A DNA stretch of 64,000 nt from G965215225 sp965215225. GTDB taxonomy: Bacteria; Pseudomonadota; Gammaproteobacteria; CBDBNL01; JAAOII01. The translations under genes were made by a program, and so were the position numbers. Position 1 is the stretch's first letter. Each line of letters opens with the position of its first letter. Of the stretch, positions 42,774-52,131 are shown one piece after another. The DNA lies in the NCBI GenBank assembly GCA_965215225.1, contig OZ244039.1, positions 2,108,001-2,172,000 on the forward strand, in the 5' to 3' direction. The notes beneath the pieces were generated by a model. That model was not told where the DNA came from, made no database searches, and saw only the letters and a program-made list of their open reading frames with translations.

Positions 42774-43069
42774 CTAAAATTTAGCCCCCGATAAGAATCA
42801 AGATAGATAAGACGAATGGCCTAAGGCAGTGCCGCAGCCAAGGCTAGAATAATAATACCCCACTCAAGTCATAATAAAGACTGTTACTTAAATAACAAGT
42901 GTCTATCTCATTATGGCAATTAATCTAGCCATATTCAATATTAAAGCTTTGTTGGTTATAATATAGAATATAGACCTATGCAATGATAAAATTTAATCAT
43001 ATGAATTTTCCATTCAGTTGCAAAACGGCTGAGGCACCGCTTAGATTTGCTATGTGTTGTCATGTCTAT

Positions 43070-45646
43070 ATGACGCTTAGAGTTGTGGGGATAATAGCTT
43101 TATTCTTAGTGGCTACTGCCTGTGTGGATAGAGACATTGCTGAAATTCCAGTTAGTTTTTTAAGTAGCAGCTCAGATGTCCCCGAAGTAGACCTATCAAT
43201 ATCTCCTTTTGAAGATCACGCTATTTTGAGATGGACAAATCCGCAACCGTCTAATAACGTTATAATTGAAGGTATTCGTGTTAGAGTTTTCTTGCCAAAT
43301 GGGACATTACATGATGAAACAGAGTTGGACGACAGCTTATTAACAGTAAATACAGCTGTTGAATACACTGTTACTGGGCTAACTAGTGGAATCGAATATC
43401 GCTTTCAGCTGGTCTTTAGCTATTCGGATAGCAGCATAGGAGATTCCTCAGCCGAAATAACGAGAAGAACAGGCCCCAATCGAGATGGCGATGATAGAAT
43501 TGACGCTGAAGATGACCTCCCCCTAGATCCAGAAGAAACTAAAGACTCAGATAATGATACCATAGGGGATAATGCAGATGCCTTTCCAAATAATCCATCT
43601 GAATGGGAGGATAGTGATGATGATGATATAGGAAATAACCAAGATATAGACGATGATGGTGATGGGCTGATAGAAATTTTTAGAGCCTATGGCACTATCT
43701 TAACAACAGCCAGTTTAGACCATATTCGTTATCAACTTGATGGAACTGCCTTAACGAATCACACCAACCATACCACATCAGATGGTTGTGGTGGGCGGGG
43801 GAATATAAGAGCATGTTCTGGTTACGAGCTAATGAATAATATCAACATCACAGATACCTGGGTTCCCATAGGAGACGATAGCGACTCAACCGATGGGTTA
43901 TGTCGAGGAGATGGCGCCTTCACAGCTAGATTTGAAGGAAATGAGCATACTATCACTCTACAAAACATAACCGCAGATGATTGTGCTGGCTTGTTCGCTC
44001 AGCTAAAAGACGCTCAGATACGCAATCTCAATATCAGCGCTCAAAATGTTATGGGAACCAAAAATGTGGGTGTTCTTGCCGGCTGGGGACAAAATAGCAT
44101 TATTACAAATGTTCATACCAGCTCTAGGTCTCTAAAAGGCGTTCAAGCAGTGGGCGGTCTAATAGGGAGAATCCAATCGGATGATGGCACGGATGAGGTA
44201 GCCCAAGCAGAGGATTCGGAAGACTCTCTCCCAATAGTAGCTGAACTAGCCACCAGCCCATCCATTAGAGATTCCTCTGCCAGGTCTAATGAGATTCTTG
44301 CCTGTGCCTCCGCTGGTGGTCTAGTAGGAGAGTCCGATAGGATAATGATAGAGGATTCCTATGCTATCAACCGAAGAATTGAACTGCCCTTTAATCAGGA
44401 CTCCGAACAAGCGCTCCTTGGTTTCAGTTGCGATATGATCCGATCTGATGGTATCACTCACCATGTCTATAAGAGCATCGGGGGGTTGATAGGGGATGGC
44501 GACTCTTCCCTATGGCAAGGAAACCAGTGGGATGCTGCTCCTAATTTGGAAGAGCATATAGTAATCAACATTGGTGATTACATCGCCTACCCTAGTAGTG
44601 ACACCAAATATCCTAATGGTGCCCCCACAACCACTACCTATGGTGATCTCAATCTAACAAAGATAGTAGAGGGAGGCACTAGAGTCGTTTCTTCCTATGC
44701 AATAAGCGGTGATCTCACTGGCAACTGGAAGATCGCTGGCCTAGTGGGAGATCTGCAGCATGGCGAAGCGACTAATAGCTTTGCCATTACTAAAACTATC
44801 CAAGCCAAAATAAGAACCGCTGGCGGATTAATAGGACAGGCAGATGACACCGACATTGTTGCTTCCTATGCCATAACTGATCTCATCGATGCAAACGGTA
44901 GTCTTACCGGACAACCCGATGGGGATAAGGCAAATGGCGAAGCCGGCGGACTAGTAGGCAGGGCAAGAGTGGTGATGGTTAATGATTCCTATGCTATCTC
45001 AGAATCTATTCTGGGTGGTGGAGATGGCAACCGAAAACATCTAGGGTCGGGCGCTGGCCTTTTGGGAAGTCGGGTTCTCAAAGACAAAGACTCAAAAATA
45101 AACATTAAGATAGAGAATTCCTATGTCGCTTTTGATAGAATCGCCGGAGCAGAAATTAACCCCTTGGTCGGACGGGATAGGCTGAACAATGTGGCAATTA
45201 GTCATTCCTATTGGGATGTTAATGCTACTTCTATTGCACTAGGCTATGAGGTTAATCAGACGGATCGTCTTTATGTAACCATAGACGGTAACGACAACCC
45301 TCCAGCTCAGCTTCAAGAATCTTTAAGGGACGGTAAGGTAACAACAAGCAATCCTAGAGATCGATCTGGAAGACGAATGACTAGGCTTGGGCTCGATTTC
45401 TTCTCCGAGTGGAAAAGGCCTAACCATTGTTGGGACTTTGGCACTGATGATGAATACCCAGCTATTGACTGCACCCCAGATCAACCAGCTGACCAAAGGC
45501 AATGGTATGGTTTTAGCAGATTCATTTATAGAGAAGGGGGTTATAGTGGAACAAACGCACAACCAAACCTACGCGCCCTCCCCCGCACCAAAATTCAAGT
45601 CAATACAGGTTCTATTAATCAGAGAATAAACAACGAACTCAACTAA
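43070..45646 (+). CDS. Surface lipoprotein of the TSP3/GLUG family, divergent member
   Basis: I start the protein at the ATG at 43070 because it gives a clean signal peptide with lipobox VATAC (Cys18); an in-frame upstream ATG at 42983 would add 29 residues. An FN3-like domain is followed by a short TSP3 segment (DGDDRIDAEDDLPLDPEET, DDDGDGLIEI), a long GLUG-like region with inserts, and the family C-terminus (CWDFGTDDEYPAIDCTPDQP). It lacks the Gly-rich tether. About 858 aa. It belongs to the same family as the tandem cluster but is strongly diverged; function unknown. Confidence 0.75.
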   Translation: MTLRVVGIIALFLVATACVDRDIAEIPVSFLSSSSDVPEVDLSISPFEDHAILRWTNPQPSNNVIIEGIRVRVFLPNGTLHDETELDDSLLTVNTAVEYTVTGLTSGIEYRFQLVFSYSDSSIGDSSAEITRRTGPNRDGDDRIDAEDDLPLDPEETKDSDNDTIGDNADAFPNNPSEWEDSDDDDIGNNQDIDDDGDGLIEIFRAYGTILTTASLDHIRYQLDGTALTNHTNHTTSDGCGGRGNIRACSGYELMNNINITDTWVPIGDDSDSTDGLCRGDGAFTARFEGNEHTITLQNITADDCAGLFAQLKDAQIRNLNISAQNVMGTKNVGVLAGWGQNSIITNVHTSSRSLKGVQAVGGLIGRIQSDDGTDEVAQAEDSEDSLPIVAELATSPSIRDSSARSNEILACASAGGLVGESDRIMIEDSYAINRRIELPFNQDSEQALLGFSCDMIRSDGITHHVYKSIGGLIGDGDSSLWQGNQWDAAPNLEEHIVINIGDYIAYPSSDTKYPNGAPTTTTYGDLNLTKIVEGGTRVVSSYAISGDLTGNWKIAGLVGDLQHGEATNSFAITKTIQAKIRTAGGLIGQADDTDIVASYAITDLIDANGSLTGQPDGDKANGEAGGLVGRARVVMVNDSYAISESILGGGDGNRKHLGSGAGLLGSRVLKDKDSKINIKIENSYVAFDRIAGAEINPLVGRDRLNNVAISHSYWDVNATSIALGYEVNQTDRLYVTIDGNDNPPAQLQESLRDGKVTTSNPRDRSGRRMTRLGLDFFSEWKRPNHCWDFGTDDEYPAIDCTPDQPADQRQWYGFSRFIYREGGYSGTNAQPNLRALPRTKIQVNTGSINQRINNELN

Positions 45647-45818
45647 TAAAGAGCCTCCCCCTCACTAGAAATAGCGTCAATAAGCCTAAACCAATCTGCA
45701 AGATTTCCCTATTGGCAATAGAACTGTTTCGTTTCTCACTGGCCGAAGATCTTTCATAGATTATCATTCAGCCTAAGGCTTCCCCCCAATAGCTTGTGAT
45801 AAATATGACAATAATCTG

Positions 45819-46730
45819 CTAGGCAGAACCACTCTTTTTAGTAGAAATCGCTAAAATCTTCTTCTTCATAATTCTAGCAAAAACATAGCTAGCTGTAATC
45901 AACCTTTTTAGCAATATCCTTAGCCTATCACCTAAGGATAGTTTAATCCCTTCTTTATATTCTTTCCTTGCTCTTTCTATATCATAAAGCCGATTAAGAA
46001 CCGACACAGAACTCTCATCTTCAAATTCATAGCCCAAGGCATCTAGATCAAAAGCATATAAATCTTGCACTAAGCGTCTGGATTCCTTGTCATAGTAGCG
46101 GCTGTAATGGATCTTCTGGTTATTCGAAAATCTACTATGAGAGACATTTCGTGACAAAAATGGATATGAAAACGGCGCGCCCAAGATATCCAATAGAATA
46201 CCAAAATCTTCTTCTAAATTCTCATACCTACCAATAAAAGAACAGGGCGCATTATTAAATCTTCGCTCGCCAAAATAATAATTTGGATTATAGTCCAATA
46301 AAAATTCTCTTTGGGGACTCAAGTGCTGCTTCTCATAATAGAGAAGCTCACTAAACTTCACTCCGTGAGGACCTATCCTTTTAGACATAATACCAGACTC
46401 AGATTCTGAATGAGAAAAAAAATCAATAGCAAGTTCCGCATATTCGCCCAGGCTATGATGTCTCATTGGTTGAGTCGCTGGCCTTTGGGAATCGAACTTT
46501 TCGACCCAAGCAGAGACAAATCTATCAAAAGGATTGCGAACAAAAGCAAAGGTAAAATAGGTTGGGAAAAGGTTAATAATTTGTGCCAATCCTCTTCTTC
46601 TCATAAGAGGCAGGGTCCGTAATTTTTCTTCATGGCGTCCGCCTAAGTACTTGATGAAGTAATGAGATACGCTAGTGCTGCCTGTCTTAGGATTACGAAT
46701 AAAAATACATCTGTATTTATGACAAATCAA
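45819..46730 (-). CDS. Sulfotransferase (Sulfotransfer_2 type), copy 1
   Basis: Predicted PAPS-dependent carbohydrate sulfotransferase: the 5'-phosphosulfate loop is RNPKTGSTSVSHYF (residues 12-25) and the 3'-phosphate motif FVRNPFDRFVSAW is near residue 65. It starts at a TTG with an AGAGGA Shine-Dalgarno site 7 nt upstream. At 303 aa it is shorter than copies 2 and 3 (321 aa) because its C-terminus is altered after STKKSGSA. Relative of chondroitin/HNK-type enzymes; it may sulfate surface polysaccharide. The acceptor is unknown and no PAPS synthesis genes are nearby. Confidence 0.8.
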   Translation of the reverse strand: MICHKYRCIFIRNPKTGSTSVSHYFIKYLGGRHEEKLRTLPLMRRRGLAQIINLFPTYFTFAFVRNPFDRFVSAWVEKFDSQRPATQPMRHHSLGEYAELAIDFFSHSESESGIMSKRIGPHGVKFSELLYYEKQHLSPQREFLLDYNPNYYFGERRFNNAPCSFIGRYENLEEDFGILLDILGAPFSYPFLSRNVSHSRFSNNQKIHYSRYYDKESRRLVQDLYAFDLDALGYEFEDESSVSVLNRLYDIERARKEYKEGIKLSLGDRLRILLKRLITASYVFARIMKKKILAISTKKSGSA

Positions 46731-46742
46731 TTAAGTGTCCTC

Positions 46743-46870
46743 TGTTTGAAACTCATCCTGTTTGAAACTCATCCTGTTTGAAACTCATCCTGTTTGAAAC
46801 TCATCCTGTTTGAAACTCATCCTGTTTGAAACTCATCCTGTTTGAAACTCATCCTGTTTGAAACTCATCC
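46743..46870. repeat. Eight perfect 16-bp tandem repeats upstream of sulfotransferase copy 1
   Basis: TGTTTGAAACTCATCC is repeated eight times without error. The unit corresponds to the SDR stop codon/intergenic junction found once upstream of copies 2 and 3 (minus strand GGATGAGTTTCAAA). It lies 12 bp from the TTG start. An in-frame TAA directly precedes the TTG, so repeat number cannot alter the protein; it could alter RNA structure or spacing. Confidence 0.95.
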
Positions 46871-46960
46871 GCCTACTTTAATAACCATCCAACCATGGGC
46901 AACAAACGATGCAAACACAGAAGGGACAGTCTTACAAATAGGGCTGTTTAGCCCTCACTA
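46871..46960 (-). pseudogene. SDR gene remnant (3' end) before sulfotransferase copy 1
   Basis: The plus-strand sequence TTTAATAACCATCCAACCA...GGCAACAAACG...AGAAGGGA aligns with the last ~25 codons of the intact SDR gene (47985 onward) with small indels. The rest of the SDR is absent here. Confidence 0.6.
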
Positions 46961-46996
46961 TCCTTGCCCAAGACCTTCCATAGATTATTATCCAGC

Positions 46997-47962
46997 CTAG
47001 TAGCCCTTCAATCTCTTGCGACAAATATAATACCACTGAGCAGATAATCTATTAGATAGCATTAATCTTTTCGGTAGAAATTCCCAAAATCTTCTCGTCA
47101 TAATCCTAGTAAAAATATAGATGGCTGTAATCAGCCTTTTTAGAAATATTCTCAGCCTATCACCTAAGGATAGTTTAATCCCCTCTTTATATTCTTTCCT
47201 CGCTCTTTCTATATCATAAAGTGGATTAAGAACCGACACAGAGCTCTCATCTTCAAATTCATAACCCAAGGCATCTAGATCAGGGGCATACAAATCTTGC
47301 ACTAAGCGTCTCGATTCCTTGTCATAGTAGCGGCTGTAATGGATCTTCTGCTTCTTCGAAAATCTACTATGAGAAATATTTGTTGACAAAAATGGATATG
47401 AAAACGGCGCGCCTAAGATATCCAATAGAATACCAAAGTCCTCTTCTAAATTCTCATACCTGCCAATAAAAGAACAGGGCGCATTATTAAATCTTCGCTC
47501 GCCAAAATAATAATCGGGATTATAGTCCAACAGAAATTCTTTCTGAGGCCTTAAGTGCGCTCTGTCCCAATATAGAAATTCACTAAACTTCACTCCATGA
47601 GGACCTATTCTTTTAGAGATAATGCCAGGTTCAGCTTCTGAATGAGCAAAAAAATCAGTGGCGAGTTCCGCATATTCACGCAGGCTATGGTACTGAATCT
47701 TTTTTCCTGGCACCCTTTCGAGATCAAATTTGTGGCTCCAAGTAGAGACAAACCGGTCAAAAGGATTGCGAACAAAAGTAAAAGTAAAATAGGTTGGGAA
47801 AAGGTTAATAATTTGTGTCAGTCCTCTTCCCTGCATAAGAGGCAGTGTCCATAATTTTTCTTCATGGCGTCCGCCTAAGTACTTGATGAAATAATGAGAT
47901 ATGCTAGTGCTGCCTGTCTTAGCAATACGAACATAAATGCATCTGTATTTATGACAAATCAA
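46997..47962 (-). CDS. Sulfotransferase (Sulfotransfer_2 type), copy 2
   Basis: 321-aa paralogue. PAPS-binding loop RIAKTGSTSISHYF (one change, N13-P14 to I-A) and FVRNPFDRFVSTW are present. TTG start with AGAGGA Shine-Dalgarno, 22 bp after the stop of the intact SDR gene, so the two are co-translated. Copies 1-3 are close relatives along their length, strongest in the C-terminal half (YSRYYDKESRRLVQDLYA). A tail of basic residues (FLKRLITAIYIFTR) may contact the membrane. Confidence 0.82.
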   Translation of the reverse strand: MICHKYRCIYVRIAKTGSTSISHYFIKYLGGRHEEKLWTLPLMQGRGLTQIINLFPTYFTFTFVRNPFDRFVSTWSHKFDLERVPGKKIQYHSLREYAELATDFFAHSEAEPGIISKRIGPHGVKFSEFLYWDRAHLRPQKEFLLDYNPDYYFGERRFNNAPCSFIGRYENLEEDFGILLDILGAPFSYPFLSTNISHSRFSKKQKIHYSRYYDKESRRLVQDLYAPDLDALGYEFEDESSVSVLNPLYDIERARKEYKEGIKLSLGDRLRIFLKRLITAIYIFTRIMTRRFWEFLPKRLMLSNRLSAQWYYICRKRLKGY

Positions 47963-47984
47963 CTGGGTATCCTCTTTTTGAAAC

Positions 47985-48824
47985 TCATCCGCCTAGCTTA
48001 ATAACTACCCTATCCAACCACCTGGTAGGCAACAAACGGCGCAGATACCAAAACAAAATAGAAGGGATAGTAATACGATAGCGAGGGCTAGGGTTTGGTT
48101 TATTCAATGCCTTAATCAAAGCCTTATTCACTGCTGCCGGCTCCAAATTAAACGGATCCTTCTTAGTAGAGGATAAAAATTGCTCCTCCATTTTTTGATA
48201 TAAAGAAACATCCAAGCTTGCCTCCGGCTCTATCCACTTCTTATAAGCCTTATAAGCATTATCACGAAACTTAGAAGTGATAGGACCAGGTTCCAACAAC
48301 ACCACCTTAATACCGGTTGATACAAGCTCTAGTCTCAATGAATCAGCAAGTCCCTCAAGCGCATATTTGCTTGCACAATAAGCAGCCCTATGCTTGATAG
48401 TGACATAACCAAGAACGGAAGAGTTATAAATGATCCTGCCAGCTATATTTTGCTCGCGCATATAGCGAATAGCCAAATTAGCCAGCTCCTGAGCCCCGAA
48501 AACATTGCTCTCAAAAATGGCTCTCATAGCAGCTCGGGGAACATCTTCTAACCTTGCTGGCAAGCCCCAACCAGCATTATTAAAGAGAGCATACAGATTA
48601 GGATTTTGCTTGACCGCCCAATTAAATCCAGACCTAATACTAGCCGAATCATCTAGATCCAATCGTGTAGCACTGAAACCTTCTCTTTTCAATCTATCCA
48701 CATCAGCCGGTTTGCGCGCCGTAGCAAGAACATCATACCCCCATCGCCGCAATTCATAGGCGGCAGCCAAGCCTATACCACTGGAGCAGCCAGTAATCAA
48801 AACCGCCTTTGGGAAATCCTTCAT
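47985..48824 (-). CDS. Short-chain dehydrogenase/reductase paired with sulfotransferase
   Basis: Classical SDR of 279 aa: cofactor motif TGCSSGIG near residue 12, NNAG near 88, catalytic Ser in YNSSVLG and the YCASK catalytic pair. NAD(P)-dependent oxidoreductase of unknown substrate, somewhat like YbbO-type SDRs. It is the only intact copy of three; the other two modules retain only fragments. Located directly upstream of sulfotransferase copy 2, so it may modify the same lipid or sugar. Confidence 0.85.
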   Translation of the reverse strand: MKDFPKAVLITGCSSGIGLAAAYELRRWGYDVLATARKPADVDRLKREGFSATRLDLDDSASIRSGFNWAVKQNPNLYALFNNAGWGLPARLEDVPRAAMRAIFESNVFGAQELANLAIRYMREQNIAGRIIYNSSVLGYVTIKHRAAYCASKYALEGLADSLRLELVSTGIKVVLLEPGPITSKFRDNAYKAYKKWIEPEASLDVSLYQKMEEQFLSSTKKDPFNLEPAAVNKALIKALNKPNPSPRYRITIPSILFWYLRRLLPTRWLDRVVIKLGG

Positions 48825-49103
48825 AAATTCTTAATTATAACTAAACAACAAACTCTCTATTTACTACTCAAACCAGTCAAAGATAAATAGAAATTTCAGC
48901 TTTTATAATATTGCTATCTTAGACCCTCCAGATAAGAGGTCCAAGGCTCGCGCTGCTCCTTTCAAGCCGCCACCTCAGTCTTAATAATATAGGTCTCACG
49001 TATATAGGAATCAAATCGCCCCTATAGCCTCTATACTCACCTCTATATATGCCAAGCGCCCAACATTAGAGCAAATCATCAGCTATATCGGACAGCAGAT
49101 ATC

Positions 49104-50069
49104 TTAAGGCCGTTCCAATATCCTGCGATAAATATAATACCAACTAGCAACTAATCTAATAGGTAAAATTGCCCTTACCAGTGGCAACTGTAAAAAGCTT
49201 CTTATCATAAATCCAAGAAAAGAATAGATAGCTGTAATGAGCCTTTTTAGAAATATTCCTAGCCTATCACCTAAAGATAACTTAATCCCTTCTTTATATT
49301 CTTTCCTTGCTCTTTCGATATCATAAAGTGGACTAAGAGCCGACACAGAACTCTCATCTTCAAATTCATAACCCAAGGCATCCAGATCAAAAGCGTACAA
49401 ATCTTGCACTAAGCGTCTAGATTCCTTATCATAGTAGCGGCTGTAATGGATCTTTTGTTTATGTAAAAAGCTACTATAAGAAACATTTCTTGCCAAAAGT
49501 GGATATGAAAATGGCGCACCTAAGATGTCCAATAGAACACCAAAGTCTTCTTCTAAATTCTCAAATCTGCCAATAAAAGAACAGGGCGCATTATTAAATC
49601 TTCGTTTGCCAAAATAATAATCGGGATTATAGTCCAACAAAAATCTTTTTTGGGGACTTAGATGATATTCATCAAAACTTAGAAGCTTACCAAACTGCAC
49701 TCCGTGAGGGCCCATTCTTTTAGACATAATACCAGGTTCAAGTTTTGAATGAGCAAAAAAATCAGTGGCAAGTTCCGCATATTCGCGCAGGCTATGGTGC
49801 TGAATTTTGTCTCCCGATTTCCTTTTGGGATCAAATTTGTTGTTCCAAGCAGAGACAAATCGGTCAAAAGGATTACGAACAAAAGCAAAAGTAAAATAGG
49901 TTGGGAAGAGGTTAATAATTTGTGCCACTCCTCTTCTTCGCATAAGAGGCAGGGTCCGTAACTCTTCTTCATGGATTCCGTCTAAGTGGTTGATGAAATA
50001 ATAAGACACGCTAGTGCTGCCCGTCTTAGGATTACGAACAAAAATACATTTGTATTTATGACAAATCAA
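49104..50069 (-). CDS. Sulfotransferase (Sulfotransfer_2 type), copy 3
   Basis: 321-aa paralogue with RNPKTGSTSVSYYF and FVRNPFDRFVSAW. TTG start with AGAAGA upstream. C-terminus RLVASWYYIYRRILERP matches copy 2. Its partner SDR is reduced to a remnant at 50088-50195. The 279-bp gap between this gene and the SDR at 47985-48824 holds the upstream leader of the SDR module and no gene. Confidence 0.82.
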   Translation of the reverse strand: MICHKYKCIFVRNPKTGSTSVSYYFINHLDGIHEEELRTLPLMRRRGVAQIINLFPTYFTFAFVRNPFDRFVSAWNNKFDPKRKSGDKIQHHSLREYAELATDFFAHSKLEPGIMSKRMGPHGVQFGKLLSFDEYHLSPQKRFLLDYNPDYYFGKRRFNNAPCSFIGRFENLEEDFGVLLDILGAPFSYPLLARNVSYSSFLHKQKIHYSRYYDKESRRLVQDLYAFDLDALGYEFEDESSVSALSPLYDIERARKEYKEGIKLSLGDRLGIFLKRLITAIYSFLGFMIRSFLQLPLVRAILPIRLVASWYYIYRRILERP

Positions 50070-50087
50070 TTAAGTGTCTTCTGTTTG

Positions 50088-50195
50088 AAATTCATCCGCC
50101 CACCTATCTAACCAGTTGCAAGCACTTCATATCAACGCAATTCATAAGCCTATTGGAACAGGATCAAAACCGCTTTTTTGGGGGAAATCCTTCAT
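50088..50195 (-). pseudogene. SDR remnant (both ends, interior deleted) before sulfotransferase copy 3
   Basis: The right part matches the first ~20 codons of the SDR gene (ATG as in KDFPKAVLIT region, with indels) and the left part resembles its last codons. About 0.7 kb of interior is missing. It shows that the sulfotransferase was duplicated together with the SDR. Confidence 0.6.
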
Positions 50196-50208
50196 AAATT
50201 CTTAATTA

Positions 50209-50422
50209 GGGAATTATATCCAATCTTCCACAAAAGAGAATATTATGAAAAAAGAGCCCCGAAGTGAAGGAGTCATAAAAAGCGAGACCATTTACGGTCA
50301 GACCTTCCGCTAATAGAGGAGGCGAAGTTGACCGCTTTACAGATTTTCTTTTACAGATGCTCATCAAAAAGAGAGTGAACTAAGAGGATTTATGGATTTG
50401 TGGAAGATACTATGTAATTCCC
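50209..50422. mobile_element. MITE-like insertion with 8-bp target duplication
   Basis: A 214-bp segment is bounded by imperfect 26-bp terminal inverted repeats (GGGAATTA...ATCTTCCACAAA at the left, reverse complement at the right; 22 of 26 positions match). It is flanked by the direct repeat CTTAATTA (50201-50208 and 50423-50430). The paralogous sequence upstream of the intact SDR (around 48831-48845) has a single CTTAATTA followed directly by TAACTAA, i.e. the empty site. No transposase is encoded. Family unassigned; elements with 8-bp duplications include the IS1595 group. Confidence 0.8.
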
Positions 50423-50631
50423 CTTAATTATAACTAAGCATAGAAATCTCATCTTCTATTGCCATCTTAAACCCTCCAGATCAAAGGTCCAGGGCCCGCG
50501 CTGCGCCCTTTAACGCGCTCATCTCAGTCTCAATGAAAGCCTTTTGGTGGGGTGAAATTGGAATTGAGCCTTGTCTAATACACAACTTTGTTGTATTTAT
50601 CCCCGCTTTCTAGTCGGGAGGCACTAGTTTC
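50423..50631. other. Leader remnant of the SDR module and spacer before atpD
   Basis: 50431-50530 is a second copy of the leader sequence found upstream of the intact SDR (shared CTATTGCCATCTTAAACCCTCC-like core, seen at 48910-48950). The remainder is unassigned sequence downstream of atpD. No gene seen, and no atpC. Confidence 0.55.
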
Positions 50632-52014
50632 CTAAGCGGCCATAGTTTTGGCTTTTGCCTCTACCTCTTCAATAGACCCTAGCATATAGAAAGCCTGTTC
50701 GGGAATATGGTCATAGTCGCCATTGAGTATGCCGTTGAACCCTTTGATAGTATCCTTAAGAGAGACATATTTGCCGGGCGAACCAGTAAAGACTTCGGCA
50801 ACAAAGAAAGGCTGGGACAAGAATCGCTCCACCTTGCGGGCTCTTGCCACAGTGAGCTTATCCTCTTCCGATAACTCGTCCATTCCCAAGATGGCAATGA
50901 TGTCTTTTAGCTCCTTATAGCGTTGAAGGACATTTTGGACTCCGCGAGCGGTCGTATAGTGTTCTTCGCCGATAATCTGTGGGTCTAGTTGGCGGCTGGT
51001 AGAATCAAGTGGATCAACGGCCGGATAGATTCCCAGTTCGGCAATCTGGCGCGATAGAACAACTGTCGCATCCAAGTGAGCAAAGGTAGTGGCTGGCGAG
51101 GGGTCTGTCAAGTCATCGGCTGGCACATAAATGGCCTGCACCGAAGTAATGGAACCGGTGCGAGTAGAGGTAATCCGTTCCTGAAGTTTGCCCATCTCTT
51201 CGGCAAGGGTCGGTTGGTAGCCCACTGCCGAAGGCATACGGCCCAGCAGCGCCGATACCTCAGTTCCCGCCAGAGTATACCTATATATATTGTCAATAAA
51301 CAAGAGCACATCTTTCCCATCATTGCGAAACTTCTCTGCCAGGGTGAGCCCGGTTAGAGCAACCCGAAGGCGATTACCTGGCGGCTCATTCATCTGACCA
51401 TAAACCAAGGAAACCTTATCCAAAACCTTTGATTCTTTCATCTCATGGTAAAAGTCATTTCCTTCGCGCGTCCTTTCGCCCACCCCAGCAAACACGGAAT
51501 AGCCGCTATGCTCTATCGCAATATTACGAATCAGCTCCAACATATTGACTGTCTTGCCGACGCCAGCGCCGCCAAATAGGCCAATCTTGCCGCCCTTAGC
51601 AAAAGGCGCGACCAGATCAATAACCTTAATACCCGTCTCCAACAGCTCGGTGGCGGGCTTTTGTTCCACATAGGCTGGCGGCTCACGATGAATCGCCATG
51701 GTCTCTTCGGTCTTAATATCACCTGCCTCATCAATAGGCTCGCCCAAAACATTCATAATGCGCCCGAGAGTCCTCTCTCCAACTGGCACACTGATAGGCG
51801 CGCCGGTATTCTCAACCTCAAGCCCCCGCTGTAATCCTTCGGTAGAACCCATCGCAATAGTGCGCACTGTTTTATCGCCTAGTTGCTGTTGGACTTCTAA
51901 GGTCAAGTTCAGATTCCTTCCCTTTACTTTAAGCGCATCATAGATGCGCGGCACTGAGCCATCACTAAATTCCACATCTATGACCGCTCCTATTATTTGT
52001 GTAATATTTCCCAT
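50632..52014 (-). CDS. atpD: F1F0 ATP synthase beta subunit
   Basis: Catalytic beta subunit of F1. Walker A GGAGVGKT (148-155), the GERTREGNDFYHEM segment with the catalytic Glu, and LLFIDNIYRY (Walker B; the usual LFVDNIYRFTLAG appears as LFIDNIYRYTLAG). Length 460 aa is standard. The normal partners atpG upstream and atpC downstream are not present: the flanks are rpe on the opposite strand and the sulfotransferase region. It therefore stands alone, either split from the atp operon or a second copy. Confidence 0.95.
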   Translation of the reverse strand: MGNITQIIGAVIDVEFSDGSVPRIYDALKVKGRNLNLTLEVQQQLGDKTVRTIAMGSTEGLQRGLEVENTGAPISVPVGERTLGRIMNVLGEPIDEAGDIKTEETMAIHREPPAYVEQKPATELLETGIKVIDLVAPFAKGGKIGLFGGAGVGKTVNMLELIRNIAIEHSGYSVFAGVGERTREGNDFYHEMKESKVLDKVSLVYGQMNEPPGNRLRVALTGLTLAEKFRNDGKDVLLFIDNIYRYTLAGTEVSALLGRMPSAVGYQPTLAEEMGKLQERITSTRTGSITSVQAIYVPADDLTDPSPATTFAHLDATVVLSRQIAELGIYPAVDPLDSTSRQLDPQIIGEEHYTTARGVQNVLQRYKELKDIIAILGMDELSEEDKLTVARARKVERFLSQPFFVAEVFTGSPGKYVSLKDTIKGFNGILNGDYDHIPEQAFYMLGSIEEVEAKAKTMAA

Positions 52015-52131
52015 TAGTTTGTTAGATTTATTAAATTCATTTCAAATATTATAAGTAAAATTGGGTTTTTATTATACTAGAAATTGAAATTTAGCTCAAT
52101 CAAACAGACATTCTCTATAATAACGGAAGAT

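Noticed and set aside
46743..46870. Possible short upstream ORF (MSFKQ...) or coding phase variation for the sulfotransferase
   Set aside because: The ATG is the overlap with the ancestral SDR stop codon, and an in-frame TAA lies just before the TTG start, so repeat number cannot change the protein frame.
50235..50310. Short ORF inside the 214-bp insertion (MKKEPRSEGVIK)
   Set aside because: Only 23 codons, no recognisable domain; the element is better explained as a non-coding MITE.
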